DNA of 13,175 bases from Euperipatoides rowelli. Its lineage: Eukaryota; Onychophora; Udeonychophora; Euonychophora; Peripatopsidae. The DNA lies in the NCBI GenBank assembly GCA_003024985.2, contig PXIH01S0011408.1; one strand, written 5' to 3'. Below are positions 1 to 7,440 of the stretch, one piece after another. Position 1 is the first letter of the stretch. Each line of letters starts with the position of its first letter. Position numbers and translations under genes: made by a program. The notes under the pieces were generated by a model. It had not been told where the DNA came from. It saw only the letters and a list, made by a program, of their open reading frames with translations, and did not search any database.

Positions 1-540
1 AAAAAAAAAACGCATGTTTTTATCTAAAATAATAGTGAAGATATTCACGATAGAATTTTTGTTTTTTAAGTCCATTTTTTAAATTATTTTGAGAAAATTT
101 ATCTACCTAGGATCAATAAATGTCATATTTTGGGCAAAATAAATGCAATATTTATGTCAAATTTGGTATTTTATTTAGAAATAATTAGGGGTTTTAAAAA
201 TATCAAAATCTGAAAATCGATTTTTCAAGCCATTTTATGTGTTATCTATACCGTATCCCCCCTTAAGACAAATATTTTTTGACAATGATTACAAATCAAT
301 TACCTTATTAACAGGGATATGAATAATATAATAAATGGCATTCTGCTATAGTTTGAACTTTGTAAAATGGTAAAAAAAAAAAAAAAAAAACAGGCTATAT
401 CTAAAGGATCATGAAAGAAAGTATTGTTGAAGATAATTTTCATGATCTCTGGCCTAGAATCACTATTTTGCCTCAAATAATTATAAGGAACATTCTTAAT
501 TTGTTTACTTCTTAATATTATATCGAATTCATATTTAATC
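1..540. other. AT-rich non-coding sequence
   Basis: No gene is supported here. The sequence is made of A/T runs, including a run of 19 A at 372-390, and scattered stop codons in all frames. A minus-strand ORF at 300-551 is rich in Phe and Ile, includes a poly-Phe stretch encoded by the A run, and is best read as a by-product of composition. Confidence 0.7.
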
Positions 541-562
541 ATAGCTGCCAAGTGTTCCGATT

Positions 563-635
563 TTTTCGTATTTCATCCGAATTTTAAACTGAAATACGAA
601 AATACGATTTAATGAAATTATAGTCCGAATTTTAA
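563..635. repeat. Hairpin and short direct repeats (degenerate element)
   Basis: Positions 563-575 and 590-602 form a perfect 13-bp inverted repeat (arms ttttcgtatttca / tgaaatacgaaaa) around a 14-nt loop. The loop word tccgaattttaa (576-587) recurs exactly at 624-635. The stretch 548-640 is therefore built from a few related words (cgtattt, ccgaattt). This is seen directly; that it is the remnant of a mobile or satellite element is inference. No target duplication was found. Confidence 0.55.
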
Positions 636-822
636 TAAATTTGAATTTATCATTATTTTATTCAATTTGTAAAGTAATTTTCACTTTTTAAAATTAAATT
701 TAAACTTTTAAAACTAATTTTAAAATTTTAGAATTCCATGGAACTGAGCTTATCCCACCATTTTAAATATTAACATCTGTCAGTTGGCTACACATTTGCT
801 CAATTGCCAAAATGTTAATATG

Positions 823-843
823 ATAATAATAATAATAATAATA
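823..843. repeat. (ATA)n microsatellite
   Basis: Seven uninterrupted ATA units, seen directly. It lies 38 bp upstream of the SINE-like fragment. Confidence 0.9.
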
Positions 844-880
844 CAATTTCCGAAACCCATTCTATTTTAAAAAAACAAAC

Positions 881-967
881 TAGATCTAGTGGTTAAAGCT
901 GCTGATTTGGCAATACTAAACATGCGCGTATGAAATGCTTTTGCTATGTTTATTTATTTATTTATTT
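881..967 (+). mobile_element. tRNA-derived SINE-like fragment with TTTA tail
   Basis: Positions 881-898 (tagatctagtggttaaag) resemble the internal A box of RNA polymerase III tRNA promoters (TAGCTCAGTGGTTAGAG type). A decayed B-box-like word, gcgtatgaaatgc, sits at 926-938 and keeps the Gxx..GAA core of GGTTCGAATCC. The A-to-B spacing of about 45 bp matches a tRNA gene. No acceptor stem can be folded, so this is not a working tRNA. A (TTTA)n tail at 949-967 follows directly, and simple-repeat tails are common on SINEs. The A box is a good match and the B box a weak one, so a chance match remains possible. Confidence 0.4.
949..967. repeat. (TTTA)n microsatellite
   Basis: A perfect TTTA tract of nearly five units, seen directly. 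It is probably the 3' tail of the SINE-like fragment. Confidence 0.85.
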
Positions 968-1417
968 CTAATGTGATGATCCTTGTTTAATTCTTAAATC
1001 ATGCTTTTTTTTTCTTCATTAATAATTTACAGTTAGCAGTTGTAAACTTCATTCACAAATTTTTATTGAAAAATATAAAGATTTTGGATTTATTACTAAC
1101 TCGCAACATCACACATTGTGGTCATTAAAAATGAACAATAATCTTGAATTTTATGCAACTAAAATAAACAGCTGATATATTTTACATTCATCTCTAAATT
1201 CATCTCCTTTCCTTCATAAATGCCAGTGGACTAAATAACAAAATATGCTATTAATAAATTCCATTAAAGATATAACTGACCAATAAGAATTATGCGAGTT
1301 TTAATAAATATCATTAGACTCAGTATACTAATCTAAATCAGCTGGATTGTAAACATTTTTACTTGTTGTTTTGAATTTAATAAATAAAATGTATTTCTGA
1401 GTATTTTATACTTTACT
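968..1417. other. AT-rich non-coding sequence
   Basis: No open frame of note, no RNA motif and no repeat with recognisable ends. The acceptor-like word tttacag at 1027-1033 is not followed by an open exon with a donor. Confidence 0.65.
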
Positions 1418-1597
1418 ATTTTTAAAATACTGCACAAAATATTTTTATTTTTAATTAATATTTCAAGTACTAAATAATAAATAAAACACTATTGGGCTAT
1501 TTTTAAANTTTTTAAAATACTGCACAAAATATTTTTATTTTTAATTAATATTTCAAGTACTAAATAATAAATAAAACACTATTGGGCTATTTTTAAA
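1418..1597. repeat. Exact 90-bp tandem duplication with N at the junction
   Basis: Positions 1418-1507 and 1508-1597 are identical base for base, except that the first base of the second copy is the N at 1508. Flanking bases diverge at once on both sides. In DNA where other repeats have diverged, perfect identity plus an N exactly at the junction suggests two contig ends that overlap by about 90 bp and were joined without merging. A recent true tandem duplication is the alternative. Confidence 0.9.
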
Positions 1598-1652
1598 ATA
1601 AAAATTATATTTCTTGTTAATGCAGCTACATAAAAGTGTGAATGTGGAGTCA

Positions 1653-1747
1653 TTTTCTGAACCTCTGCAGCTTTGCTTTGTATTTACAGTATATTGCATT
1701 GTGTAATATACTGTAAATGTGGAGCATAGCTGCAGAGGTTATGGGAA
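1653..1747 (+). ncRNA. Long hairpin, microRNA-precursor-like or palindromic MITE
   Basis: Arms 1660-1695 and 1705-1740 are both 36 nt with a 9-nt loop (gcattgtgt). The outer 13 bp (aacctctgcagct / agctgcagaggtt) and inner 14 bp (atttacagtatatt / aatatactgtaaat) pair perfectly. The 9-nt middle segments pair as plus-strand RNA through four Watson-Crick pairs and four G-U wobbles, with a single U-U mismatch at 1673/1727. After a 2-nt internal loop, 1653-1657 pairs with 1743-1747. Size and shape fit an animal pre-miRNA, but I recognise no known microRNA seed. A short palindromic transposon is at least as likely. Confidence 0.4.
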
Positions 1748-1775
1748 AAGAAATGAATTACATAAAAAAAAATTA

Positions 1776-1850
1776 AAATTTAGTGGGGGTGACTGCTCCC
1801 CCTTTACCATGGTTTGCCCCTGGACTTTGCTAAAGGCTTTCCCCAGACAA
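1776..1850. other. GC-richer patch with G/C-run hairpin
   Basis: At 1783-1800 a run gggggt and a run tccccc flank gactgc and can form a short hairpin, followed by further C-rich words to about 1845. This contrasts sharply with the AT-rich surroundings and suggests an inserted repeat fragment, but no terminal repeats or target duplication were found. The plus-strand ORF at 1719-1940 runs through the hairpin arm and this patch and shows no recognisable domain. Confidence 0.35.
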
Positions 1851-2225
1851 AAAGTATTGGGTGTCCTCTTTTTCACTTTTGTTCATGTGGTATCATGGTA
1901 CCGGTATGTCTATACATGCTGTGTTTTCAAATTCACCTGAAGTACAGAAATATGATGTGAAAGAACATCATCAAAGAACTTGCTTTTGATAATTTTTAAT
2001 CCATTATAAAGGCATGTACTAGTTTCATATTACAGGATGTAAATATTTGCATTTTATGAGAAAAATGAATCTAGTTTTAGACTACTGAAAACACTTTGAA
2101 ATAAATAAATTGCTCAGAAATAAATAATTCACTATATTTACATAAAGGCATGCAAAAAATGGACCCTTTTCTGTGGGGACTGATGCCAGAAATGATATAA
2201 TAAAGTGTATCCTATTGTCATTACA
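1851..2225. other. Non-coding sequence without recognised elements
   Basis: AT-rich sequence with no supported exon, RNA or repeat boundary. An acceptor-like tattacag at 2028-2035 leads into no open exon with a donor. Confidence 0.55.
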
Positions 2226-2258
2226 TATTTCGGCGTTACGGTAAATAGAATCAAATTT

Positions 2259-2320
2259 CCAGGGGGGGGGGGGNTGATCCCATTGGGAGAATCCACAAGA
2301 CCTCCCCCCCTCCCGGCTCC
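2259..2320. repeat. Poly-G / poly-C patch with N
   Basis: A run of 12 G at 2262-2273 ends at the N at 2274. About 30 bp later comes a C-rich stretch (ctccccccctcccgg). The opposed G and C runs could fold back on each other. The N is likely a base-calling or gap uncertainty at the homopolymer. A similar poly-G/poly-C arrangement lies inside the hAT element at 4021-4091, so this patch may be a fragment of a related repeat; that is inference. Confidence 0.5.
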
Positions 2321-2595
2321 TAATTTTTTGACATTGTAAGGTTAGCAGCTATGTTTAATGCGGTCTAATTTAAGTGACATGATTTCTAATAGCGATGTAA
2401 TTAATTATTGAAGTTTAAAAAAAAATTGCAAATTATTTCTTGTGTTATCTTCACACACGGTCGTGACATTTTTAAAGCGGATATGTAGTCTAAAATTTAT
2501 AATAATTTATGCCAAATTCTATTTTCTTTTTTATTCTTATTTTACCCTGTTGATTGTAAAATATTTGTTAATATTTTAATTTTTTTAAACTTTAG
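2321..2595. other. AT-rich sequence, possible intron upstream of candidate exon
   Basis: No ORF or repeat is supported. The last 30 bases (ttaatattttaattttttt then aaactttag) form a T-rich tract ending in AG, suitable as a splice acceptor for the candidate exon that starts at 2596. Confidence 0.4.
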
Positions 2596-2644
2596 AAAAT
2601 CTCTAACATTTCATGAGGAAGAAGAAAAAATATTGCACAAAGAG
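2596..2644 (+). CDS. Candidate 49-nt coding exon of an unidentified gene
   Basis: A T-rich tract ending in tttag precedes 2596 and a consensus donor, GAG|gtaaga, follows 2644. Of the three plus-strand frames only one is open. It uses one leading base and then 16 codons, reading KSLTFHEEEEKILHKE, an acidic, charged, helix-like peptide. The other two frames carry stops (TGA, TAA). The upstream intron would be phase 2 and the downstream intron phase 0. I do not recognise the protein. No neighbouring exon in matching phase is convincing in the window, so flanking introns would be long. A 16-codon open frame is common by chance; the splice sites and peptide character are the main support. Confidence 0.3.
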
Positions 2645-2646
2645 GT

Positions 2647-3090
2647 AAGAAGTTTCCTGAAAATACCTTGCTCATTAATTATTATAGTTAAAACTACTTT
2701 TTAGTATTCCTTTAACATTAATCCATAAAATTATTAACTATATGGCTATCGTAGATGATTCATCTGCAATCTTCTGAATAATGAATATTTATATCACTCC
2801 ACATTAAAATTGCATTGATTGCATTCTTTTAAATCCCCTAATGTTAATTTTAGTTTTTTTTTTTTTTTAAATCATTTGGTATAANATATATTAATACGTG
2901 AAGGGAAAACTTTGGATCCCTTTTTAAGCATATTGGGCGCACGGAGGAATGTGAGATTTGGCAGAGTTAAAGTTTATATGGAGAAGGAGTGCAATGAGCT
3001 AAAATTTAGACAAAATTAAAACATTCATTGTTTAGCGTTGTGGCGGCTTTTTACAAAGGAAATTTTCTTATTGGTCAAATTTCGACCAAC
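2647..3090. other. Non-coding sequence
   Basis: AT-rich with a run of 15 T at 2854-2868 and an N at 2885. Positions 2930-3060 are somewhat less AT-rich (gggcgcacggagg and gttgtggcggc words) but hold no supported exon. At 3071-3089 ttggtc and gaccaa form a short inverted repeat. Confidence 0.55.
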
Positions 3091-3097
3091 ACTGGAT

Positions 3098-3392
3098 TAC
3101 TAGTGACTATTAAAGATCATTTCTACCCCTAGTTTCTTCAAATTTACATAATGCTGAACAAATTATTGCTTTGACATGTTTATACAAATTGAATAGAATA
3201 TGGTGTCTTCTCTGCTTCATAGAGTTTTTTAAGGATTCTTTTGATAAAATAAATTTTTTTTGCACTCAATAAATTTGCAAATACATTCTTCAAAAAATAA
3301 AAAAAAAATTTCCTAATGTAGAAAATATATCGGACTATTACTAGAAATGCGAATAAATTTAACAAAAAATTCATTAGAACCAGTCACTAGTA
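3098..3392. mobile_element. Possible small inverted-repeat element (MITE-like)
   Basis: The 12-mer ttactagtgact at 3097-3108 recurs in exact reverse complement at 3382-3393. The outer TA dinucleotides (3098-3099 and 3391-3392) could be a Tc1/mariner-type TA target duplication enclosing CTAGTGACT ends. The interior is AT-rich and has no transposase. ACTAGT is itself a palindrome, which weakens the signal, and the match stops abruptly on both sides. A minus-strand ORF at 3180-3374 inside it is low-complexity Phe/Ile/Lys sequence and not credible. Confidence 0.25.
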
Positions 3393-3428
3393 AAAATCAG
3401 CATTTCCAAATATGATTGAATTAACAAC

Positions 3429-3436
3429 CTCTAAAC
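3429..3436. other. Left target-site duplication of hAT element
   Basis: The 8-mer ctctaaac abuts the left terminal repeat and matches ctttaaac at 4153-4160 at 7 of 8 positions. Eight-bp target duplications are diagnostic of hAT transposition. Confidence 0.75.
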
Positions 3437-3761
3437 CAGTGTTTCTCAAACTGGGTGGCTGTAACTGATTGAATTAGGTCACTAGCTTGAGAAAGAAAAA
3501 AAATATACAGGTATTTTAGAATTATTCTTTTGAAGCTTATATTTATTAGTAAACACATTATTATAGATTTGAAGCAAGTTAGATTTTTTTCTATTTGTTA
3601 AACTATAAACAGAAATTAAAATGTGTTTTACCCCGAGGTAATAAGTAGCTGACCATTATTTAACATTTTGTTTCTTGATTAGCAGACTGACTGACCAAGT
3701 GACAACCTGTTCCATCTAGGTCATAAAGGAAAAAAAACAAGCTCAAGCTTCTCATTAAAAA

Positions 3762-3894
3762 ATTGTCCTATTTAATTTACAGTAGTGGTTTATTTTTCAT
3801 TAATGAATATAAAACAAAACAACTGGCTTTATTAAATTTGTCTAATAATTTGTCCTATTTAATTTACAGTAGTGGCTTATTTTTTTTAATGAAA
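3762..3894. repeat. Internal direct duplication within hAT element
   Basis: About 44 bp from 3763 (ttgtcctatttaatttacag onward) recurs from 3850 with few differences, an offset of 87 bp. The ORF crossing it at 3763-4014 repeats the same short peptide twice, which is explained by this duplication and not by a protein repeat. Confidence 0.8.
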
Positions 3895-3927
3895 GCTTGG
3901 GAGGAATTTAAAGAAATATTAATGACT

Positions 3928-4016
3928 AATATATATACAGTATATATATATATATATGTATGTACTGTATGTACAGTATATATACAGTATATACTGTATA
4001 TATATATACTGTAATA
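3928..4016. repeat. TA microsatellite with interspersed TACAGTA/TACTGTA
   Basis: Alternating TA tract carrying six TACAGTA or TACTGTA words (3936, 3963, 3972, 3983, 3992, 4007). Many parts are self-complementary, so cruciform or hairpin folding is possible. It lies inside the hAT element. ORFs on both strands here encode Tyr/Ile/Thr/Val runs and are artefacts of the repeat. Confidence 0.85.
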
Positions 4017-4020
4017 TAAA

Positions 4021-4091
4021 TTGTCTCCCTTCCCCAACCCCACCCCACCCCCTCCAATTAGGAAAAAAAAGTGTCCGGGGGGGGGGGGGAG
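4021..4091. repeat. Poly-C / A-run / poly-G low-complexity block
   Basis: C-rich words (ccccaaccccaccccacccc) are followed by a run of 8 A and then a run of 13 G. The opposed C and G runs can pair. It is part of the right interior of the hAT element. Gly- and Pro-rich ORF segments here are compositional. Confidence 0.8.
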
Positions 4092-4152
4092 GTCACTCTT
4101 GGACATTTTAACAATTAGGAGGTCTCGGCAGTAATAGGTTTGAGAACCACGG

Positions 4153-4160
4153 CTTTAAAC
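4153..4160. other. Right target-site duplication of hAT element
   Basis: ctttaaac directly follows the right terminal repeat and pairs with ctctaaac at 3429-3436, with one mismatch. Confidence 0.75.
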
Positions 4161-5160
4161 CATTAACTCCTAATTAGGTTACAATTACAGTATATTCTAA
4201 CCTATTTGATATAATATGCTTTCGATATATAATTTTTTGATAATATATTATTTTCAATTAAATACAGTAAATATAATTGTTTTGTAATTGTTTAACACAT
4301 GGACTCTATTGCCAAATTGTAAATCTAAAATTTGTAAATCTTTATTATAAATATTAAGATTTACTGTATATGTATAATTTATAAATATTTAAAGCAATAA
4401 AGAGGCTTTCCACAATAAAGGTATCAAAATATGGGACATGCATGTCAAAAATTAAAATATGTTTTTCTATTTTTTCATTTTATAAAGCCATACTAAAGAC
4501 ATATAAATCTTCTTTTAAGAAGATAATATCTTTACAATTGTCTGGTTTAGAACATTTCAAACTGATGCTATTAAAAAAAAAAACTCATGGACGTTTTTTG
4601 GGCACACAATGTACTATTTTAAAAAAAAATGCATTGTAAGCACCAAACCAAATTGATTATAATTCTCAAGTATTGTATTATAAAATAATAAAATAAAATA
4701 AAAATCTATTAATATAGTCTCAAATCACTGCTATTCAATTTAACCTAATTCTGGTGTAGGTAAATTGCCTTAATATTGTAGTACAATTTTTGTTTATAAT
4801 TGCATTTAACCTACTTAGTTTTGCTGTAAACTATTTATGCTAATATGAGCAAGGTAGCAGATCCTGGNAAAATGTGATATATTTTTTTTTACAAATAATA
4901 ATGCTATCATCTGATGGTTGTTACCTGAGACAACTCAATACTAATGGATGTTACCTGGGGACATATATGTTGTAAAATTTAGTCTGCTGAAAGCAGTGCT
5001 GTACGTTTTATAACATATCTGAGCCATCCTATTTATTCATTAATGATTATTGAAGAAACAAATTATCAGAAAATGCTGAATAAACTATTTTTCCAAAAAT
5101 AGTAAATTTTATTCAACTCAACACTAAAATCAAAATTGCAATTGGCATAATTTCTTTAGC
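4161..5160. other. AT-rich non-coding sequence
   Basis: No gene is supported. TACAGTA/TACTGTA words occur at 4186, 4263 and 4362. An N is at 4868. Two nearby minus-strand donor-like words (ttacctg at 4921 and 4950) share the context gatg-gttacctg, a short imperfect direct repeat of about 30 bp. The plus ORF at 4442-4639 is Lys/Phe/Ser-rich and spans an A run; I regard it as random. Confidence 0.6.
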
Positions 5161-5400
5161 TCAACTGTTACACACATAGATACACATACTGTACTGTACA
5201 TCGGTCTATAGTACATAGTATAGACCCTATACAGTATATGTTCAGAAACATGGTGTGTGTGTGTGTGTAGGAAAATATACAGTAATGTATGTAATATTTA
5301 TAAATACATAGGCTACAGTACAAAGTATATTAATGTATATTAGTATATAGGTTACAATTCTGTACACTGTATAGCCTATATATAGTATATAGACTATTAT
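5160..5400. repeat. Cryptic simple-sequence region with (GT)8
   Basis: Degenerate tata/gtac/tagt-type sequence with TACAGTA/TACTGTA words at 5187, 5192, 5230, 5278 and 5314, and a perfect (GT)8 tract at 5253-5268. Near-palindromic words such as agcctatatatagt are frequent. It is best described as a decayed microsatellite cluster. Confidence 0.6.
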
Positions 5401-5663
5401 TTAATGACAAAGAAAAGGTCAATTGAAAACTATAAGCAAATAGCTATATAGATAGAATGAGAACAGATGTTTATTATATTAGCTGTTTTAATAATAATAT
5501 CTTAAAGCTCTATAATTCTTAGAAAAAAAATATTGACCCAAAATAAAAATACAGTAAGTACAAATTTGACGTGTGAATATCATAAAGAACAACTAGAATC
5601 TAGAAACGGGCATAATAATCCACATTTTTAATCACGTTAATTTTTTAATATTTTTATTTACAG

Positions 5664-5706
5664 TCCTAACTTTACCTTAACTCTGAACCCTAACTTCAAC
5701 TACGTA
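5664..5706. repeat. Degenerate CCCTAA-like repeats
   Basis: Words cctaac, ccttaac and ccctaac recur about every 6-13 bases, resembling a decayed telomere-type (CCCTAA)n tract. It is too degenerate and short to be a telomere. It could be an interstitial remnant or part of a dispersed repeat with the ORF that follows. Confidence 0.4.
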
Positions 5707-5717
5707 TTAAACCCACT

Positions 5718-5897
5718 ATGCCGCAACCCTATGATGATGATGGTGTCAAAAAAATTCCTTTTTTGATCGATTTCGAGAAATTTGAAAGACGAAAATATAC
5801 GCGTAGATGTCAAAAACACGGTAAAACGTGTATTATTCAGCCTGTATCTAGACATTTCTCAAAATTTTGCCGTCTTGAATTGATGGGCGAATACTGA
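5718..5897 (+). CDS. Short CpG-rich ORF, 59 codons, unknown
   Basis: An ATG at 5718 opens a frame of 59 codons ending in TGA at 5895-5897; the frame is open back to the TAA at 5691. The product begins MPQPYDDDGVKKIP, is strongly basic in its middle (KFERRKYTRRCQKHGKTC), and carries Cys31, His34, Cys38, His46 and Cys51, loosely like a small metal-binding module. I recognise no family. The stretch is clearly less AT-rich than its flanks and contains ten CpG dinucleotides, while CpG is scarce elsewhere. The acidic DDD comes from an (ATG)n-like tract at 5731-5743. An ORF of this length is expected several times by chance in such DNA, so composition is the only reason to list it. A fragment of a repeat is as likely as a gene. 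Confidence 0.2.
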   Translation: MPQPYDDDGVKKIPFLIDFEKFERRKYTRRCQKHGKTCIIQPVSRHFSKFCRLELMGEY

Positions 5898-6917
5898 AAG
5901 CACTATTATTTATGTTGGGATTTTGTTTGGCTTACTTTTAAAAAGTTTAGGTAGTTGAATTCGTTAACTAATTAATACATAAAAAAAAAACTATCAAATG
6001 ATAACAAACAAGCATCTTACAGCATAAATATTAAACAAATTATAAATTCTTAAATAACTTCCGTAATAAATTTAGAGTCGGTCAATTTCTGGACAGCAGC
6101 AATATTTAATTATCTCCTAGCAATGACATAGTTTATTTGACAAATTAATTATGCTTAATATTACAGAAAAGATCAACGCTGAACACTGAAATATAACAAT
6201 TATTTTTTTTAATTTGATAGAGGATTATAATAGAATTTGCATAAATCTTCGCCCGTCAATTATTCGACAGATTTTAATACATTCCAGTTTGACTTTGTTT
6301 TACAAACTAAATAGTGCAGAATTTTATTAAAATGTTAAATCATGTGAATAATACAATTTATTTACTTGATANGGAAAAAAAAATACATACGATTATTAAG
6401 GACATAAACTATTAAAAAAAAAAAAGCTGACTTTAAAAAAATTTTAATTTTAGTGATATGATGAGAGGAAAAAAAATAAAAAATAATGTACAATCGCAAG
6501 TTTGCTTACGGATTAGTGTATATAATTTTAGAACAAGAGTCTGCTGTTTTATGTGCATAACAATATACTACAGGTTTGTAGATATTTATGTATACTGTAT
6601 ATTTTTTGTAACTTTTTATTCAATGATCTAAAATATTTAGCCCATTTATCTACCTAATTTATTGACCTGGAGACATAAAAATTCTTATTTGCTATCTACA
6701 TATACTAATGAAAATTACCTCCAATTTTTTTCCAAAATGGATAAGTTGTTTAGAAATTATCTGCTCCACAAAATCACCATGAATATAAAAATCTAATTTC
6801 GAAAAAAAAAACAATGTTAAAGTTTTGCATTGAGTTTCTGAAATTTTATGACAACAAAAAGTAGTCAATTGGTCTTAATTTTGTTTCAAGACATGAATTA
6901 CTAAAAATAAACTAAAA
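5898..6917. other. AT-rich non-coding sequence
   Basis: No exon, RNA or bounded repeat is supported. It holds many A runs, an N at 6372, and one TACTGTA at 6593. The acceptor-like tattacag ending at 6167 leads into a frame that stops within about ten codons and has no donor. Confidence 0.65.
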
Positions 6918-7317
6918 AAATGCATTTTAATAAAATTTTGCATTCAAAATACACTTGTAAACAAATGTATTTCAATACTTTACTTTTAAAAATATTAGTA
7001 AACAAATACGAGTGGAGTTCACGTTTTGATCGTGTTTTATTATCTTTTGATCAAATTACGATTTATTATGGCAATAACGTCGTAGCGCTTTAAAGTCATT
7101 TAAATAAACTCTAAAAATCCATTTTAATATCACAATTTTGCATTCAAAATATATTATTTAAATGTATTACTTTGTAAAATATTAGTAAACAAACCAACAT
7201 TAAGTTCACGTTTTGTTATTTTGATCACGTTTTGTTATCGTTTGGATTTTGACCAATCCATTTACAATTATTAACATCGTCATAGAGCTTTAAAGACGTT
7301 TATACGCTTGTTTGCAT
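6918..7317. repeat. Diverged tandem duplication, unit about 200 bp
   Basis: The units 6918-7117 and 7118-7317 share ordered blocks. The word gcattcaaaat lies at 6940 and 7140, aatattagtaaacaaa recurs, and gttcacgtttt lies at 7017 and 7204. Near the end ag[c/a]gctttaaag lies at 7084 and 7284. The outer blocks are offset by exactly 200 bp and the middle one by 187 bp, showing compensating indels. Divergence is considerable, so the duplication is old, unlike the 90-bp one at 1418. Confidence 0.75.
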
Positions 7318-7369
7318 ATTTAATTTGAAAAAATTGTATTTAGAGCTTACTTTTATCCAAATACATGGA

Positions 7370-7440
7370 ATTATTATCGTATTTTCTTTGGATTTTGACG
7401 TCATACACTTGTAAACAAATGTCGAAGGTGCTTTACAAAA
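7370..7440. repeat. Partial third copy of the ~200-bp repeat
   Basis: tttggattttgac at 7387-7399 matches 7241-7253 in the second unit, and acacttgtaaacaaatgt at 7405-7422 matches 6951-6968 in the first unit exactly (18 bp). These blocks follow one another in the order expected if another unit began here. The copy is truncated or rearranged. Confidence 0.6.

Larger units (their letters stand above)
3437..4152. mobile_element. Non-autonomous hAT-type DNA transposon, 716 bp
   Basis: The left end, cagtgtttctcaaac, and the right end, gtttgagaaccacgg, are inverted repeats matching at 13 of 15 positions. They have the CAGxGxTTCTCAAAC form known from Charlie-like hAT elements. The ends are flanked by an 8-bp near-identical target duplication (3429-3436 and 4153-4160). 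The element is too short for a hAT transposase and no transposase-like frame is present, so it would have moved in trans. Its interior holds an 87-bp-spaced duplication, a TA/TACTGTA microsatellite and a poly-C/poly-G block, the latter two probably later expansions. Mismatches in the ends and the duplication point to an old insertion. Confidence 0.8.

Noticed and set aside
300-551. 83-codon minus-strand ORF
   Set aside because: Its centre is a Phe run encoded by the 19-A tract; no domain, no supporting signals.
1719-1940. 73-codon plus-strand ORF with several Cys
   Set aside because: It begins inside the 3' arm of the hairpin and runs through a G/C-run repeat patch; no recognisable family or splice context.
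3763-4106. ORFs on both strands inside the hAT element
   Set aside because: Explained by the 87-bp duplication, the TA microsatellite and the poly-C/poly-G block.
4442-4639. 65-codon Lys/Phe-rich plus-strand ORF
   Set aside because: Amino-acid content follows the AT-rich base composition; no domain or splice signals.
5664-5706. Telomere tract
   Set aside because: Repeats are short, irregular and internal to the sequence; at most a decayed interstitial remnant.
5816-5831. acacg/cgtgt hairpin as a bacterial-type terminator
   Set aside because: Short stem with no T-run directly after it, inside an ORF, and the DNA is clearly eukaryotic.
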